NCBI GenBank assembly: GCA_019695455.1
Contig: JAEUAC010000371.1
Location: 1-6,630, forward strand
DNA length: 6,630 nucleotides
Source of the DNA: Methylorubrum extorquens
Lineage (GTDB): Bacteria > Pseudomonadota > Alphaproteobacteria > Rhizobiales > Beijerinckiaceae
Direction: 5' to 3'
Below, in pieces: positions 6,071 through 6,630 of the stretch. The translations under genes and the position numbers were made by a program. Numbering within the stretch: the first letter of the stretch is position 1; every line of letters begins with the position of its first letter. The notes beneath the pieces were generated by a model. The model had not been told where the DNA came from and did no database searches. It saw nothing but the letters and a program-made list of their open reading frames with translations.

Positions 6071-6094
6071 CGGTCGGCTACAGAGCCGTTACCG
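6071..6094. repeat. Stem-loop in the bcp / AsmA-like divergent gap
   Basis: CGGT, CGGCT, loop ACAG, AGCCG, bulge TT, ACCG forms a 9-bp stem with one 2-base bulge, in the middle of the 120-base divergent intergenic region (6008-6127). It could be an operator for a dimeric regulator or a leader hairpin. A TTGACA hexamer at 6033-6038 on the plus strand has no convincing -10 box at the right spacing, so I do not call a promoter. Nothing else is recognisable in this gap. Confidence 0.35.
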
Positions 6095-6127
6095 ACTCCG
6101 CGCTAGGCTGTCGACCGAATCACGCGA

Positions 6128-6630
6128 ATGCGGCCGGGCACCACCCGGTCCCGAGGGTGGATGAGGCTGTTCCGTAAGGTATCGCCGGCCGACAGCCCGT
6201 GCAGCCCTCGCCCGTTGTGGCGGCGGATCGCCCGGCGCGCCGTGCACGTCAAGCTGGCGCTGCTGGGGCTCGTGCTCCTGGTGGGGGCGGCCGCGATCCT
6301 GCGCCTCGTCGCCGGGCCCGTCAGCCTGCGCAGCTATTCCGACCGCGTCGCCCAGGCCCTCGCCGAGCAGATCGGGCCGGGCTGGACCGTGAAGCTCGTC
6401 GATACTTAGATCCGCCTGCGAGGAAGCCGGCCCGCCGTCCGGGCGACCGGCCTCGAGATCCGCAATCCCTCCGGCGTCCCGGTCGTCCGCGCCCCGGAGG
6501 CGACGGTCACGTTCGACCCGGGCGCGCTGCTCACGGCCCGGCTCTCGCCGCGCGAGATCGCGCTCTCGGGCCTCCGGCTCACGGCCGTCGCCGCGCCGGA
6601 CGGCTCCCTGTCCTTCGTCTCCGACGGGGC
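6128..6630 (+). pseudogene. AsmA/DUF3971-like membrane protein interrupted by an in-frame TAG; 3' end outside window
   Basis: N-terminal part of a large envelope protein resembling AsmA-like/DUF3971 (YhdP-type) proteins, which span the periplasm and are linked to lipid transport or outer-membrane biogenesis. The first 93 residues have a basic head (WRRIARRAVH), one transmembrane helix at about 41-63 (LALLGLVLLVGAAAILRLV) and the family-like GPVSL and EQIGPGWTVKLVDT. The frame then meets TAG at 6407-6409. It continues without any shift for 73 further codons to the window edge (IRLRGSRPAVRATGLEIRNP..., APEATVTFDPGALL), exactly the sequence expected next in such proteins. One change, CAG (Gln) to TAG, would explain it. 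The start is uncertain: ATG 6128 has no Shine-Dalgarno, whereas ATG 6161 has GAGGG three bases upstream and keeps the helix. Family assignment is moderate; interruption is certain in this sequence, but sequencing error cannot be excluded. Confidence 0.72.

Overview
The window is GC-rich (roughly 70% by eye) chromosomal DNA. The proteins look alphaproteobacterial, most like Hyphomicrobiales and perhaps Methylobacteriaceae. The taxonomic call is an inference from protein style: an RNase E whose S1 domain is split by a long charged insert and which ends in a Gly-Trp-Trp tail, and an RF2 beginning MRAEI. It is mainly a core-genome region. I see no insertion sequence, CRISPR array, tRNA, rRNA or clear prophage gene.

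Plus strand, left to right: the 3' part of rne (ribonuclease E, entering from upstream, ends 2469); a small Uma2-family (DUF820) PD-(D/E)XK nuclease-like gene (2537-3124); and prfB (peptide chain release factor 2, 3192-4320), which is made through a classic programmed +1 frameshift at an in-frame TGA. Stem-loops without U-tracts lie in the rne-uma2 and uma2-prfB gaps. The Uma2 gene is the accessory-looking member, sitting between two housekeeping genes.

Minus strand, converging on prfB with only 13 bases between the stops: a membrane-anchored M23/LytM zinc endopeptidase (4334-5485) and, upstream of it in transcription order, a bacterioferritin-comigratory-protein type peroxiredoxin (bcp, 5543-6007) with a single cysteine. 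The 57-base gap holds two inverted repeats, one directly abutting the peptidase start codon.

Right end, plus strand and divergent from bcp: the N-terminal part of an AsmA/DUF3971-like membrane-anchored protein (6128 to the window edge). Its frame is broken by a TAG at 6407-6409, after which the same frame continues as convincing coding sequence to the edge. All five intact genes end in TGA, so this lone TAG stands out as a probable nonsense mutation, sequencing error or recoded codon.

The genes do not form one pathway: they cover RNA decay, translation termination, cell-wall remodelling, peroxide detoxification and envelope biogenesis. The points most worth a second look are the interrupted AsmA-like gene, the prfB recoding site, and the hairpin on the M23 start. 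I found no convincing new multi-gene system.
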